Shown one piece after another: positions 9,002-16,800 of a DNA stretch of 46,650 nt. A model generated the notes under the pieces. That model was not told the origin of the DNA, did no database searches, and saw nothing but the letters and a program-made list of their open reading frames with translations. Origin of the DNA: Promethearchaeota archaeon (lineage in GTDB: Archaea; Asgardarchaeota; Lokiarchaeia; Sigynarchaeales; SOKP01); contig SDNN01000004.1 in the NCBI GenBank assembly GCA_004524425.1, forward strand, positions 1 to 46,650. Direction: 5' to 3'. Position numbers and translations under genes: made by a program. Numbering within the stretch: position 1 is the first letter of the stretch; the number at the start of each line of letters is the position of its first letter.

Positions 9002-10129
9002 ATGGTTGAAACAGATTACCCTATTATCGCCCTTATAGTAACTCTAAATGTTATTATTGCTACTGTTTTATTTGCCTATGTCTATACCAAGCGAAAAGAT
9101 TTGAAGTTTTGGCTGTATTCATTTATTATTTTGACTCCTGGTGTAGTTCTCAGTTATATAAAACTTTTCGTATCATTTCCAGGTATTGATGAAATTTCAA
9201 GTATATTTTATGTTGGCGCAATATTTTCTTTAACCTACGCAGTTGTCAACGAGTATCGTGAAACTTTTATCAAAAATCAGCCGAACACAGGCAAAAAATC
9301 TTCTATTAATCCTAAAAATGTAATGTTTGCAATTTCTCCTATCCTTTTGGGAATGTATTCACTCTTATTGGGATTAATGATCCTTAATGTAACCTTGCTC
9401 TTGAAAATATATCTCCGCAAAAAGACCCCTACTCACGCATTTTTAGTGTTATCTCTCATTGCTACATTCTTAGAAGTTTTGGGTATGATGCTAAGGGCGA
9501 TGGAAATTGAAGGATCTTATGAATTTTTGAGGGGAATGGGCGTCTATTATTCTACACTTATGGTTGTCACGGGTTTAGTGGCATTAATTGAACTCAAGCT
9601 TAAAAAATCATATAAAGCACTTAAAGAGGTAGTTGACTCCGCTTCTGAGGCGAGTGTAAATACGGCAAACATGGCTACAGAGCTGGCAGCAAGTGCTAGC
9701 GAAGTGAATGCTTCTGCTGAGGAAATCTCCTCAACAACTCAGAACCTAGCCTCAAAAAGTCAAATGGTTATGGATTCTACTTCAGATGTTCAAAATGTTT
9801 TAAATCTTATTACAAACATAGCTAAACAAACCAATCTATTAGCTTTAAATGCAAGCATAGAAGCTGGAAGGGCAGGACAACATGGGAAAGGTTTTGCTGT
9901 AGTTGCTGAGGAAGTTCGAAAACTTTCTGAAGAGGCAAAAAATGCAGTTGGTAATTCTAGCAATAAAATTAAACAAATTCTTGAGATAATCAATGAAACC
10001 TACTTGGAAATGGAAAACATTAACGCATCAACAGAAGAGCAGACAGCATCAATGGAAGAAATCACCGCAACGGCAAATCGCCTAGGCAAATTAGCCGAAG
10101 AATTACGAAATTCCTTGGCTGTTGAGTAA
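9002..10129 (+). CDS. Methyl-accepting chemotaxis-like receptor with polytopic membrane domain, copy 2
   Basis: 375 residues, a paralogue of the preceding receptor with the same plan: about six membrane segments in residues 1-200, then a short MCP signalling domain with its hairpin tip at 276-311 ([19 protein letters not shown] then [17 protein letters not shown]). The membrane halves differ far more than the signalling halves, as expected if the two sense different things but feed the same partner. The start is an ATG with aagtgaaaa as ribosome binding site. The partner kinase is not in the window, so the output could be archaellum-driven taxis or another process. Confidence 0.85.
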   Translation: MVETDYPIIALIVTLNVIIATVLFAYVYTKRKDLKFWLYSFIILTPGVVLSYIKLFVSFPGIDEISSIFYVGAIFSLTYAVVNEYRETFIKNQPNTGKKSSINPKNVMFAISPILLGMYSLLLGLMILNVTLLLKIYLRKKTPTHAFLVLSLIATFLEVLGMMLRAMEIEGSYEFLRGMGVYYSTLMVVTGLVALIELKLKKSYKALKEVVDSASEASVNTANMATELAASASEVNASAEEISSTTQNLASKSQMVMDSTSDVQNVLNLITNIAKQTNLLALNASIEAGRAGQHGKGFAVVAEEVRKLSEEAKNAVGNSSNKIKQILEIINETYLEMENINASTEEQTASMEEITATANRLGKLAEELRNSLAVE

Positions 10130-10209
10130 AAAAAAATAATTATTTCAATCTCTAATGCTTTTTTCTATATTTCTATGATTAATTAAGTTTTAAAGGAAAT
10201 CGAGAGAAA

Positions 10210-11022
10210 TTAAATTATCATTCTAAGATATTCAGAGGCCTCTTTAGCAACATCTTCGAATGAAGGTTTCATGATGGTTTCAATGGAAGCAAAAGCATCA
10301 TAACCTGCATTTTTAAATATGCTTAAGAAGCTTCTAAAATCAAAATGCCCCGTACCAGGTGCTCGGCGATTATCATCAGCAAGATGTATGTGTCCAACAT
10401 GATGTGCCTTTTCTTTCATGTATTCCCAGATGTATACAGGGTCCTCTTCCAAATAGGTATGAAAGGAATCTACAAGCAATTTCAAATTTTCAGATCTTAT
10501 TTCCTCTAAAAGCTGAAGTGATTCTGAAATCGTGTTATAGGAATCAATTTCGAATTGATTGATTGGCTCAAATAATAAGATTACTTCATTGATTTCAGCG
10601 ATGCGACAACATTCTTTTAGTGATGATATAATGTTAAGCTTTTCTTTCTTAGCACTACTCTCGTGATTATATCTACCTCTAATTAATCCGATAATTACTT
10701 TTGATTCTGTCTCTCTCGCAAAATTAATGTAAGTTTTAATCCGGTCTATTGCCTTGTTTCTCAATGTTTCATCGTTATGACCTAAGGAGTACCCAAACCT
10801 TATGAAGGTCGAACCGGTACCTAAGGCAGAGATCTCCATGTTAAATGAATCTTTAATATCATTAATCTGCTTGACATCAATTTTTTCTGGTTCTAATAAA
10901 CTTAATTCTACGCCATCATAATTTAAAGATTTTAAAAATTCACATAAATACTTAAATTTTTTAAGAACATGCTCTTGATTGCTTTTGGATTCTTCTAATC
11001 CAGAAACAATGCTTAATTTCAT
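10210..11022 (-). CDS. iolO: Xylose isomerase-like TIM barrel, probable 5-keto-L-gluconate epimerase
   Basis: 270 residues from the ATG at 11022; an ATG at 11061 would add 13 lysine-rich residues, but the family begins at MKLS, as here. Motifs along the barrel: GTG then IRFGYSLGH, IIGLIRGR, the metal-site Glu in LLFEPINQFE, DSFHT, HIHLADDNRRAPGTGHFDF, and the Glu in SIET. The order and spacing match what I remember of Thermotoga maritima IolO (TM0416), which epimerises 5-keto-L-gluconate to D-tagaturonate with a divalent metal. It is convergent with the receptor gene and divergent from iolN. Other sugar epimerases of this superfamily remain possible. Confidence 0.75.
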   Translation of the reverse strand: MKLSIVSGLEESKSNQEHVLKKFKYLCEFLKSLNYDGVELSLLEPEKIDVKQINDIKDSFNMEISALGTGSTFIRFGYSLGHNDETLRNKAIDRIKTYINFARETESKVIIGLIRGRYNHESSAKKEKLNIISSLKECCRIAEINEVILLFEPINQFEIDSYNTISESLQLLEEIRSENLKLLVDSFHTYLEEDPVYIWEYMKEKAHHVGHIHLADDNRRAPGTGHFDFRSFLSIFKNAGYDAFASIETIMKPSFEDVAKEASEYLRMII

Positions 11023-11258
11023 AATGATCTTATTATTTGTCCTTTTTTTAAAAAATTTCATGTAAAATTCAATATTGAATCATGGAACTCATTCCAAAAA
11101 AATAGATCAAGAAAGTTTTTCGGTCTAGTTTATAGCAGATATTAATAATGCATTACCTCTTCCTGAAGAAATAAAAGAATTGATATGAGTAAAAACTTTA
11201 ACATAAATTCAGAATTAATTTACTTATAAAAATTATTAACTAAAGTGAGATAAAAAAA

Positions 11259-12227
11259 ATGAGTAAATGGGATTTACCACCAAAAGGGGGCCACATGGAT
11301 TTACCTGATGGGCTCTATCTTCAAAATATGAGCATAGCTGAAATAAAGGATCGAGTGAAGAAAAATGATGTGATCATCATACCTATTGGTTCCACGGAAA
11401 ACCATGGGCCTGCTGCGTGCATAGGAGAGGATACCTTTCTTGTTACTAGAATGGCTGAGCTGGTTGCTCAGAAAACAGGCTGCACAGTAGCCCAGCCAAC
11501 ATGGTATGGTTCTCATCCTTATCATCACGTGGGGATGCCAGGCACGATTATTATCCCGGAAGAAATTTTTAAAGGTCTATTAAGAGGAATCATGGCAGGG
11601 TGTTGGAATATGGGATTTAGAAAAATGATTTTATTAAATGGTCATGGTCATGAATATGTAATCCCCTCAGCCATACACGAATTTGCAAAGAACTATCAAC
11701 TTCCCATGGTTGTCTGTAACGTAAATTGGTATCACGCCATTCCAGAATACTGCAAGGACCAAGAGCATGGGGGCCCTTTTGAGACTCCTTTTATCCACGC
11801 TGACGAAGCTGAGACTTCATTTTCCCTTACACTTTTTCCAGAAATGGTCAAAATTATAGATGCTTGTGAGGATAATGAAGTCGTAGGGTGGATGCCAGAG
11901 GGACACGTTGACAAGGCTGGAAATGTATATCAAAAACCAATAAGATGGTATGGACAAGTAGGATTTGGACCAATCGAAGTTTCTGCATATCCAGAAGGAC
12001 ACGTGGGATGTCCGAGTAAAGCTTCAGTAGATAAAGGAAAGCCCGGAATGGAAGCATTCTTAGATTATCTGGAGAAATTAGTAAATGATATTCTAAAAAC
12101 ATTTCCACCAGGGCAATTACCGCCTATTGAAGGAATAACCCAGAGAGATCCTAAAGAAATTGAACCATATATTAAAGGACCTCTAAATGGTGGAAAAAGT
12201 ATTTATGAGTTAAGATATCCTCCATAA
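11259..12227 (+). CDS. iolN: Creatininase-family hydrolase, probable 3-dehydro-scyllo-inosose hydrolase
   Basis: 322 residues. The creatininase-family metal site is complete: GSTENHGP with the Glu and His, the following IGEDT, the NGHGHE segment, and HADEAETSF with a metal-binding Glu. Creatininase-family enzymes hydrolyse C-N or C-C bonds; in Thermotoga maritima IolN (TM0413) opens the diketo-inositol ring to give 5-keto-L-gluconate. The long C-terminal part with YPEGHVGCPSKAS and the proline-rich end separate it from ordinary creatininases and MftE-type proteins. It is immediately divergent from iolO, a 236 bp spacer apart, as expected for consecutive steps under shared control. Confidence 0.8.
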   Translation: MSKWDLPPKGGHMDLPDGLYLQNMSIAEIKDRVKKNDVIIIPIGSTENHGPAACIGEDTFLVTRMAELVAQKTGCTVAQPTWYGSHPYHHVGMPGTIIIPEEIFKGLLRGIMAGCWNMGFRKMILLNGHGHEYVIPSAIHEFAKNYQLPMVVCNVNWYHAIPEYCKDQEHGGPFETPFIHADEAETSFSLTLFPEMVKIIDACEDNEVVGWMPEGHVDKAGNVYQKPIRWYGQVGFGPIEVSAYPEGHVGCPSKASVDKGKPGMEAFLDYLEKLVNDILKTFPPGQLPPIEGITQRDPKEIEPYIKGPLNGGKSIYELRYPP

Positions 12228-12286
12228 TCTAATCTTAATGTGATCTTAATTTTTTTCTTTATTTCTTTTATTTTTTAAACGGAAGA

Positions 12287-12643
12287 TTAGCCCGGGGTGG
12301 TGCATTTATTAATTATATCAAAAACTTGGCTTATCTGTACTTGGTCTTCAGTCAATAAGATGATGATGGTCTCGAGGATCTTTATTGATAAGATATAATA
12401 ATTATCTGAATGGATGATGTTGAAATCAGGAGAATGGATGCCAATTTCCTCGGAAATGTCCTCTGCTAATTCATAGAGCTGAGAAATATTCAAGGATATA
12501 GCTGCTTTATTAAATTCATCTTCATTTATATATGATTTCTTTACCACTCCGTTTTCCGAACTGATAATGATGAAATACACGCTTGATCCCAAATCACTAA
12601 TTAGATTCTTTAATATAGCATCAAGATCAATTGAAACGGTCAT
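12287..12643 (-). CDS. Roadblock/LC7-domain protein
   Basis: 118 residues, the size of a single Roadblock/LC7 fold: helix 1-18, beta strand with the class-typical VYFIIISSENGVV, a helix containing the segment NISQLYELAEDI, then two beta strands (FNIIHSDNYYILSIKI, TIIILLTED) and a final helix. Such proteins dimerise and act as partners or regulators of small GTPases (MglA/MglB, Rag GTPases) on membranes; Asgard genomes have many. No GTPase gene adjoins it; the nearest is at 46382. It lies convergent with iolN and has no evident link to inositol use. Confidence 0.75.
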   Translation of the reverse strand: MTVSIDLDAILKNLISDLGSSVYFIIISSENGVVKKSYINEDEFNKAAISLNISQLYELAEDISEEIGIHSPDFNIIHSDNYYILSIKILETIIILLTEDQVQISQVFDIINKCTTPG

Positions 12644-12719
12644 GAGTATGGAAAATAAGTAAATGTATTTCTTATTAATAATTATAAATTTAAATTATAA
12701 ATAATTTTAGTTTAAAGTA

Positions 12720-12731
12720 GCTTATATAAAT
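12720..12731 (+). promoter_or_regulatory. TATA-like box before the second epimerase
   Basis: gcttatataaat lies about 46 bp before the ATG at 12777. A transcript starting 25 bp downstream would have a leader of about 25 nt with no clear ribosome binding site. Confidence 0.4.
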
Positions 12732-12776
12732 CATTTTACCTCAAATATTAACAAATTTTTGCTATTCTTTTAAATC

Positions 12777-13619
12777 ATGTATAAATATGGCGTAAATTTA
12801 TTATTATGGACCAGTCGCTTTACTGAGAAACACCTTAATCTAATTAAAAAGGTTAAGAATCTAAAATGTGATGTGGTTGAAATACCCATTTTTAATCCGG
12901 ATGAGTTCCCTTCTCAATTGGTCAAAAAAGAACTTGAAAAACACGATCTAGAAGCATGCGCGTGTTATGGTTGCGACCCCAAAGCAGATATTGCTTCTTT
13001 AGATAGTAAGATTAGAGAAAAAGGGATTGCTAGGTTTAAAAAAGCAATTGATCAGGCACATGTAATTGGCGCAAGTAAAATAGGAGGAGTCGTGTATAAA
13101 GCCGGAGGCATTTTCACTGGTGAAGCACCAACTTCAGAGGAGTGGAACTTTTCGGTTGAGTCAATGAGAGAAATTGCAAACTATGCTCAAGATTTCGATA
13201 TCTCTATAGGAGTAGAACAGATCAATCGGTATGAGACCTATTTTATTAATACAGCTCGAGATGCTGTAAAGTATTGTAAGGACGTTGGAAAATCGAACTT
13301 GTTCGTCTTACTCGATACCCATCATTTAATTTTAGAAGAATTAAATATTTATGAAGCAATTGTGAATACAGGCAAATTAGTAGGCCATTTTCATACTTCA
13401 GAAAATAATCGAGGGATTCCGGGCACGGGATTAGTTAATTGGAAGGAAGTTTACGAAGCCTTGAGAGATATCAATTACGATGGTTGGTTAGTAATAGAAT
13501 CATTCTATGTTGGCTTTGGAAATGTATGGAAACCATTAGCTTCATCCCCGGAAGAATTGGTGATTAAAGGATTGAACTATTTAAAGAAAATGGAAAAAAT
13601 TGTTTCAAAGGGAAATTAA
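12777..13619 (+). CDS. Sugar 3-epimerase (D-tagatose/D-psicose 3-epimerase-like TIM barrel)
   Basis: 280 residues. The four metal ligands of ketose 3-epimerases are in place: Glu147 (GVEQINRYE), Asp180 (LLDTHH), His206 (GHFHTSENNR) and Glu241 (VIESF), with Glu147 and Glu241 as the two catalytic acids. The NNRGIPGTG segment also matches this family. These enzymes invert C3 of free ketoses with Mn or Co. The family is related to IolO and IolE, so this enzyme could act on an inositol-derived keto sugar rather than on psicose or tagatose. It has its own promoter and stands between the Roadblock gene and a tRNA. Confidence 0.8.
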   Translation: MYKYGVNLLLWTSRFTEKHLNLIKKVKNLKCDVVEIPIFNPDEFPSQLVKKELEKHDLEACACYGCDPKADIASLDSKIREKGIARFKKAIDQAHVIGASKIGGVVYKAGGIFTGEAPTSEEWNFSVESMREIANYAQDFDISIGVEQINRYETYFINTARDAVKYCKDVGKSNLFVLLDTHHLILEELNIYEAIVNTGKLVGHFHTSENNRGIPGTGLVNWKEVYEALRDINYDGWLVIESFYVGFGNVWKPLASSPEELVIKGLNYLKKMEKIVSKGN

Positions 13620-13660
13620 CTATACAGATTCATTTGAACTCGTGACATTATCAAAAATAA

Positions 13661-13764
13661 TGGGCCTGGCAGGATTCGAACCTGCGACGTCGGGTCCGTT
13701 GAAATGATTCAACAAAAATCCCAGTCCGAAGCCGGGTACCCTATCCAGACTAGATTACAGGCCC
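13661..13764 (-). tRNA. tRNA-Arg (anticodon UCG) with a 29-nt intron in the variable loop
   Basis: On the minus strand the acceptor stem GGGCCTG/CAGGCCC closes with discriminator A. D-stem ATCT/GGGT, anticodon stem CCCGG/CTGGG around loop CTTCGGA (anticodon TCG), and T arm GCAGG-TTCGAAT-CCTGC are all present. Between anticodon and T arms there are 34 nt instead of the usual 4-5. Removing 13689-13717 leaves a 5-nt variable loop (ATGTC) and a 75-nt tRNA. The splice region folds as a bulge-helix-bulge: TGGG pairs with CCCG, with 3-nt bulges ATT and ACG, and an inner hairpin GTTGAA/TTCAAC. CCA is not encoded. Confidence 0.85.
13689..13717 (-). other. Non-canonical archaeal tRNA intron (variable loop of tRNA-Arg)
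   Basis: Bounded by bulges ATT and ACG, each cut after the second base in the standard archaeal reaction by the EndA splicing endonuclease. Length is 29 nt, with a 9-bp inner helix (two G-U pairs). The outer flanking helix is weak, so this is a relaxed motif. Confidence 0.75.
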
Positions 13765-13956
13765 TTGATCATTAGATTTTGAACACAGAGATTTGTATTG
13801 AGTCATCTAAATTCTAGCGAGATAGATAGAAACAGAAGACTGTATTATTCTCATGCATTATTCATAAAAAATCTTATCATGAATAATAGTTAGTACAAGA
13901 GAATATTAAAAAAATAAACTTAGGTGGCTAAGAAGAGCAGAAATAAAAAGTAAAAA

Positions 13957-14391
13957 TCATTTCCCATTTTTCGAAATGTTTGTTAAATATCTTATTAAAA
14001 GACCTAGGAAGTTTCTAATTTTTAGAGCACTTGAAAGACTTCCTTTTAATTTGATATAACCTTTCATGTATGCTTCAAGGCCTCCAATTTCCTTTCTAAA
14101 GAGTTTAATGATAATGTCTCTGGTAAAAAAAAGTCTTGACACCGCATCTTCATTAACACCTCGAAAATAGGTAATTTGACCATGATTAAATGAAATGTAG
14201 AAATCATATTTTATATCAAGCACGTGAAATTGATAGGTTCCATCAAAATCTTCTATTTCTGCTGATAATTCCTCAGTAGTTTCAACGATGTCTATTCCTA
14301 ATAGAATAAACTTTTCTAAAATAGCGATGGTTTCATTTTTACTATCCATTAACTTATTTAATACTAAATCAATAGATTTTGTGGTGATCAA
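13957..14391 (-). CDS. SCP2-like (sterol carrier fold) protein
   Basis: 144 residues from a TTG start; the next in-frame Met is residue 15, so the true start is uncertain. Residues about 35-135 fit the SCP2 fold: strands around YQFHVLDIKYDFYISF, then the helix and turn LEAYMKGYIKLKGSLSSALKI, which corresponds to the family signature in which a loop with KG or GD precedes the hydrophobic pocket helix. SCP2 domains bind lipids or acyl-CoA. A more typical SCP2 gene lies at 16256. It is flanked by two tRNA genes and shows no operon partner. Confidence 0.6.
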   Translation of the reverse strand: MITTKSIDLVLNKLMDSKNETIAILEKFILLGIDIVETTEELSAEIEDFDGTYQFHVLDIKYDFYISFNHGQITYFRGVNEDAVSRLFFTRDIIIKLFRKEIGGLEAYMKGYIKLKGSLSSALKIRNFLGLLIRYLTNISKNGK

Positions 14392-14597
14392 GATAACGCG
14401 TGTTATATTGGGTGATTATCAGATAAATATGAGACCTTATAAAAAATTCGTACTTATTAAAGTATTTATATTTTACTGTTAAATAGACTACAAAAAGCTC
14501 ATTTAGAATAAAATTTTTAAAGTTGTAATTATTTCTATGGTTATACAATTCTTTTCATGTAGTTATATGGCAAGCCCACATAGTGTAGCCCGGTCTA

Positions 14598-14627
14598 AAA
14601 AACATAATAATCTTATGTATTGACTAA
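14598..14627 (+). other. tRNA intron in the D loop of tRNA-Asp
   Basis: 30 nt. The bulge-helix-bulge is good: GGTC (exon) pairs with GACT (intron), the 3-nt bulges are TAA and AAG, and an inner helix of 9 bp with one mismatch closes on the loop taatc. Cuts after the second bulge base give the D loop stated for the parent tRNA. Confidence 0.75.
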
Positions 14628-14660
14628 GCATTTGGGACTGTCACTCCTACGACGCGGGTT

Positions 14661-14693
14661 CAAAAGATCTGTTGACCATATCGGCAAGATCGG
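14661..14693 (+). other. tRNA intron in the T loop of tRNA-Asp (register uncertain)
   Basis: 33 nt must be removed from the 40-nt T loop (14659-14698). Five neighbouring registers (after 2 to 6 T-loop bases) all give the same mature loop TTCAAAT, so the junction cannot be fixed by sequence; the coordinates given are the first of them. An inner helix GATCT/AGATC is clear, but no perfect 4-bp central helix is seen, so the motif is relaxed. Confidence 0.6.
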
Positions 14694-14747
14694 CAAATCC
14701 CGCTGTGGGCGCCATTCTTTTTTTAAAAATAATTCTTCGTAAGTGAT

Positions 14748-15926
14748 TTATACCTGCATTTTCTTCATGAAATAGAGAGATAATATTAACATGAAAATGA
14801 GGGTTATTGAAATGATATAGAAACTTAACGCAAGATTAATACTAGCAATATAACCCGAGAAGATGGGTGCAATTAAAAAAATAACCCCCATCATGCTTTC
14901 AATTATACTTGAATATTTTGACGTGTTCTTTTCAAAATTGAGCATGATGGATAATTTCAATCCACATGCATATAAAATTCCAGCGAAAAAACCAACGAAG
15001 AAAAATAAGATGATGAAGATGAAAAAATTATAGTTAAATCCTAAGATAATGTTTATGACTATGAGACTAGTTAAGCTCATGACTGTAAGTTTCTTCAAGG
15101 TATTCAAATTTAAATAACTGGCTAAAGATGTTGCTATAACTTGACTAATAAGAGCAAAAAACGCTAACAAATACACGGTGTATGAATCGAATCCTATTAT
15201 TTCAGATTTCAAAGGATAGAGAAAATTGGTACTATTTTTTGCCAATCCGTAGCTAATAATAAATAAGATGAATAATATCACGGTCGTTTGAACACGAAGA
15301 TGATTCGAACTCGTGTTTTGATCTGTTCCTTGAGACAATAAATCGTGATTCACTTCTTTTACAGGTTCTTGAAAAAAAATTATTGCAATAAATAAATTGA
15401 GGAAAATTAATAAAGGAGCCACGTGAAATATGAATTCAACATCTTCAAAATTGAATAATAATATTGCTCCCGTCAAAAAACCTATTAAAGTGCCAAAGGT
15501 CCAACTGAAATTAAATCGGGAAAGATAAGCATCTTGCTTTTTTAGACTGGTATCAGAAATGCTAGACTGTAAACTTGACCAGTATAATCCCGTTACAAAT
15601 CCCTCACACACTCTTGAGATTAGAAAATATGAGGGTTCTAACGTGAAATAGAAGATAATTTGGGCGAGTGATACTCCGCTTAATGCAATAATTATGCTCT
15701 TTCTTCTTCCTAATCGTTCACCAATCTTGCTTAATAATAAAGGAGAAAAACAGTAAGCCATTGTTGTTCCAGCAACTAAGAATCCGATAACATGTATTTC
15801 CGTGCCAATATTGAAAAAATAAAGAGGAATTGCAAGATAAATTAAAGAATAATTAATCGGATAAAGAATTGCTAAACACATGACTGGCCAGAAGCGCCAA
15901 TGATGGTTTACATTAGTTTGTTCCAT
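14748..15926 (-). CDS. MFS transporter, probable exporter
   Basis: 392 residues with about 12 membrane segments. The motif GERLGRR (69-75) after the second segment is the MFS A-motif, and the charged region near residues 190-215 (VKEVNHDLLSQGTDQNT) is the central cytosolic loop. It lacks the GPH and sugar-porter signatures of the three transporters further left. The compact 12-segment form resembles drug or metabolite efflux carriers, but no substrate can be named. The stop codon lies about 34 bp from the encoded CCA of the convergent tRNA-Asp gene. Confidence 0.8.
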   Translation of the reverse strand: MEQTNVNHHWRFWPVMCLAILYPINYSLIYLAIPLYFFNIGTEIHVIGFLVAGTTMAYCFSPLLLSKIGERLGRRKSIIIALSGVSLAQIIFYFTLEPSYFLISRVCEGFVTGLYWSSLQSSISDTSLKKQDAYLSRFNFSWTFGTLIGFLTGAILLFNFEDVEFIFHVAPLLIFLNLFIAIIFFQEPVKEVNHDLLSQGTDQNTSSNHLRVQTTVILFILFIISYGLAKNSTNFLYPLKSEIIGFDSYTVYLLAFFALISQVIATSLASYLNLNTLKKLTVMSLTSLIVINIILGFNYNFFIFIILFFFVGFFAGILYACGLKLSIMLNFEKNTSKYSSIIESMMGVIFLIAPIFSGYIASINLALSFYIISITLIFMLILSLYFMKKMQV

Positions 15927-16255
15927 GGAGATTATTTTTCTGATGAAAGTAAATATTAAATTTATTAATGAAAATAGTTGGTCCTAGATAAGCTTTATTG
16001 TTTAAGCCCACTCCATCTAAGCATGGCTTTTTTTGGTAAAAATCCGTATTATGGTTCAAAAAATTTCTAGATCCTCGAAATATTTGACAAAATCAAAGTC
16101 ATTTAAATATTTTTTGAATGAAAGATATAAATTTAAAAGACCATCGGAAAAATGTTTTTATAGAAAAATAAATAATTATAAATTACCATTGAAACAAATT
16201 TTTTAATTACTAAATTCAAAAAATAAGGTTAAATAACAAAAAAAGGTTGATTAAA
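15927..16255. other. Intergenic region, promoter DNA only
   Basis: About 330 bp between the divergent MFS and SCP2 genes, very AT-rich. TATA-like stretches occur at about 16100-16110 and 16124-16138. A 15-codon open frame at 16023-16070 has no ribosome binding site and is probably chance. No RNA gene or repeat was recognised. Confidence 0.5.
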
Positions 16256-16684
16256 ATGGTTGATGATGCATTAATATCTGCAGTAAAGGAAAAGATTGAT
16301 GCTGGAGCAGATTCTGCTTCTCCAGATGATATAATGACCATGTTTAAGTTATATAAGGCAATCGCCGCCGAGAATGAAGACTTGAAAGAAGAGTTAGAAG
16401 ACATGGATATTGCCGTTCAAATGATCATTACAGATCAAGACAAGAAATTTTGGATAACCGCCAAAGAAGGAGATTTGGAATACGGAGACGGCGAAGTAGA
16501 CAATCCATCGTTCACATTCTCAGCCACAATGGCTGTTGGAGCCGGCATGTTATACGGTGAAGTCGACGCGACAAGCGCTTACATGGCAGGCGATATTACA
16601 GTAGAAGGAAACTTACAAGATGCTATGGCCTTCCAAGAAATTATCGAATTGGCCATGGAAGCTTTTGAAGACATCGCTGAGTAA
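16256..16684 (+). CDS. SCP2 sterol-binding domain protein
   Basis: 142 residues, very acidic. The ATG at 16256 is preferred over an upstream in-frame TTG because aaggttgattaaa puts the ribosome binding site at the right distance. The SCP2 fold is seen from residue 45: VQMIITDQDKKFWITAKEG, PSFTFSATMAVGAGML, then SAYMAGDITVEGNLQDAMAF, the family's signature GD-x-x-x-x-G followed by the pocket helix. These domains bind lipids, acyl-CoA or other hydrophobic ligands. Codons here are more C-ending than in the neighbours (gcc, atc, gac), suggesting high expression. A strong T-tract follows. Confidence 0.85.
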   Translation: MVDDALISAVKEKIDAGADSASPDDIMTMFKLYKAIAAENEDLKEELEDMDIAVQMIITDQDKKFWITAKEGDLEYGDGEVDNPSFTFSATMAVGAGMLYGEVDATSAYMAGDITVEGNLQDAMAFQEIIELAMEAFEDIAE

Positions 16685-16724
16685 TTGAAGCCTTTACGAT
16701 TTTGAATTACTAACTAATTCAAAT

Positions 16725-16768
16725 TCTTTTTTATTTTTATTACTTTTTCTTGTTTTTTTTTTTTTTAA
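16725..16768 (+). terminator. Strong T-tract after the SCP2 gene
   Basis: Four T-runs, the last of fourteen Ts, begin about 40 bp after the stop codon. This is the longest T-tract in the window and fits the idea that the SCP2 gene is strongly transcribed. Confidence 0.5.
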
Positions 16769-16800
16769 TTTTGATTTTGATGAACCTTAGGTAGTTATCT

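Larger units (their letters stand above)
14574..14711 (+). tRNA. tRNA-Asp (anticodon GUC) with introns in both the D loop and the T loop
   Basis: Acceptor GCCCACA/TGTGGGC, discriminator G, and CCA encoded at 14712-14714. The anticodon arm is TGGGA-CTGTCAC-TCCTA (anticodon GTC), the variable loop is CGAC, and the T stem is GCGGG/CCCGC. The D loop is 41 nt instead of 11: removal of 14598-14627 leaves D-stem GTGT/GCAT with loop AGCCCGGTCTA. The T loop is 40 nt instead of 7: removal of 33 nt leaves TTCAAAT. The mature RNA is 75 nt. Both extra segments contain self-pairing stems. No intron is at the usual position 37/38. Confidence 0.85.

Noticed and set aside
7622..10129. Histidine kinase sensors
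   Set aside because: No kinase H-box or ATPase motifs; the C-terminal half is an MCP signalling hairpin.
14574..14714. Broken tRNA pseudogene
   Set aside because: All stems, the anticodon loop and CCA are intact once two self-pairing inserts are removed, and the D-loop insert has a proper bulge-helix-bulge.
16023..16070. 15-codon frame in the MFS/SCP2 spacer
   Set aside because: No ribosome binding site and too short to judge; probably chance.
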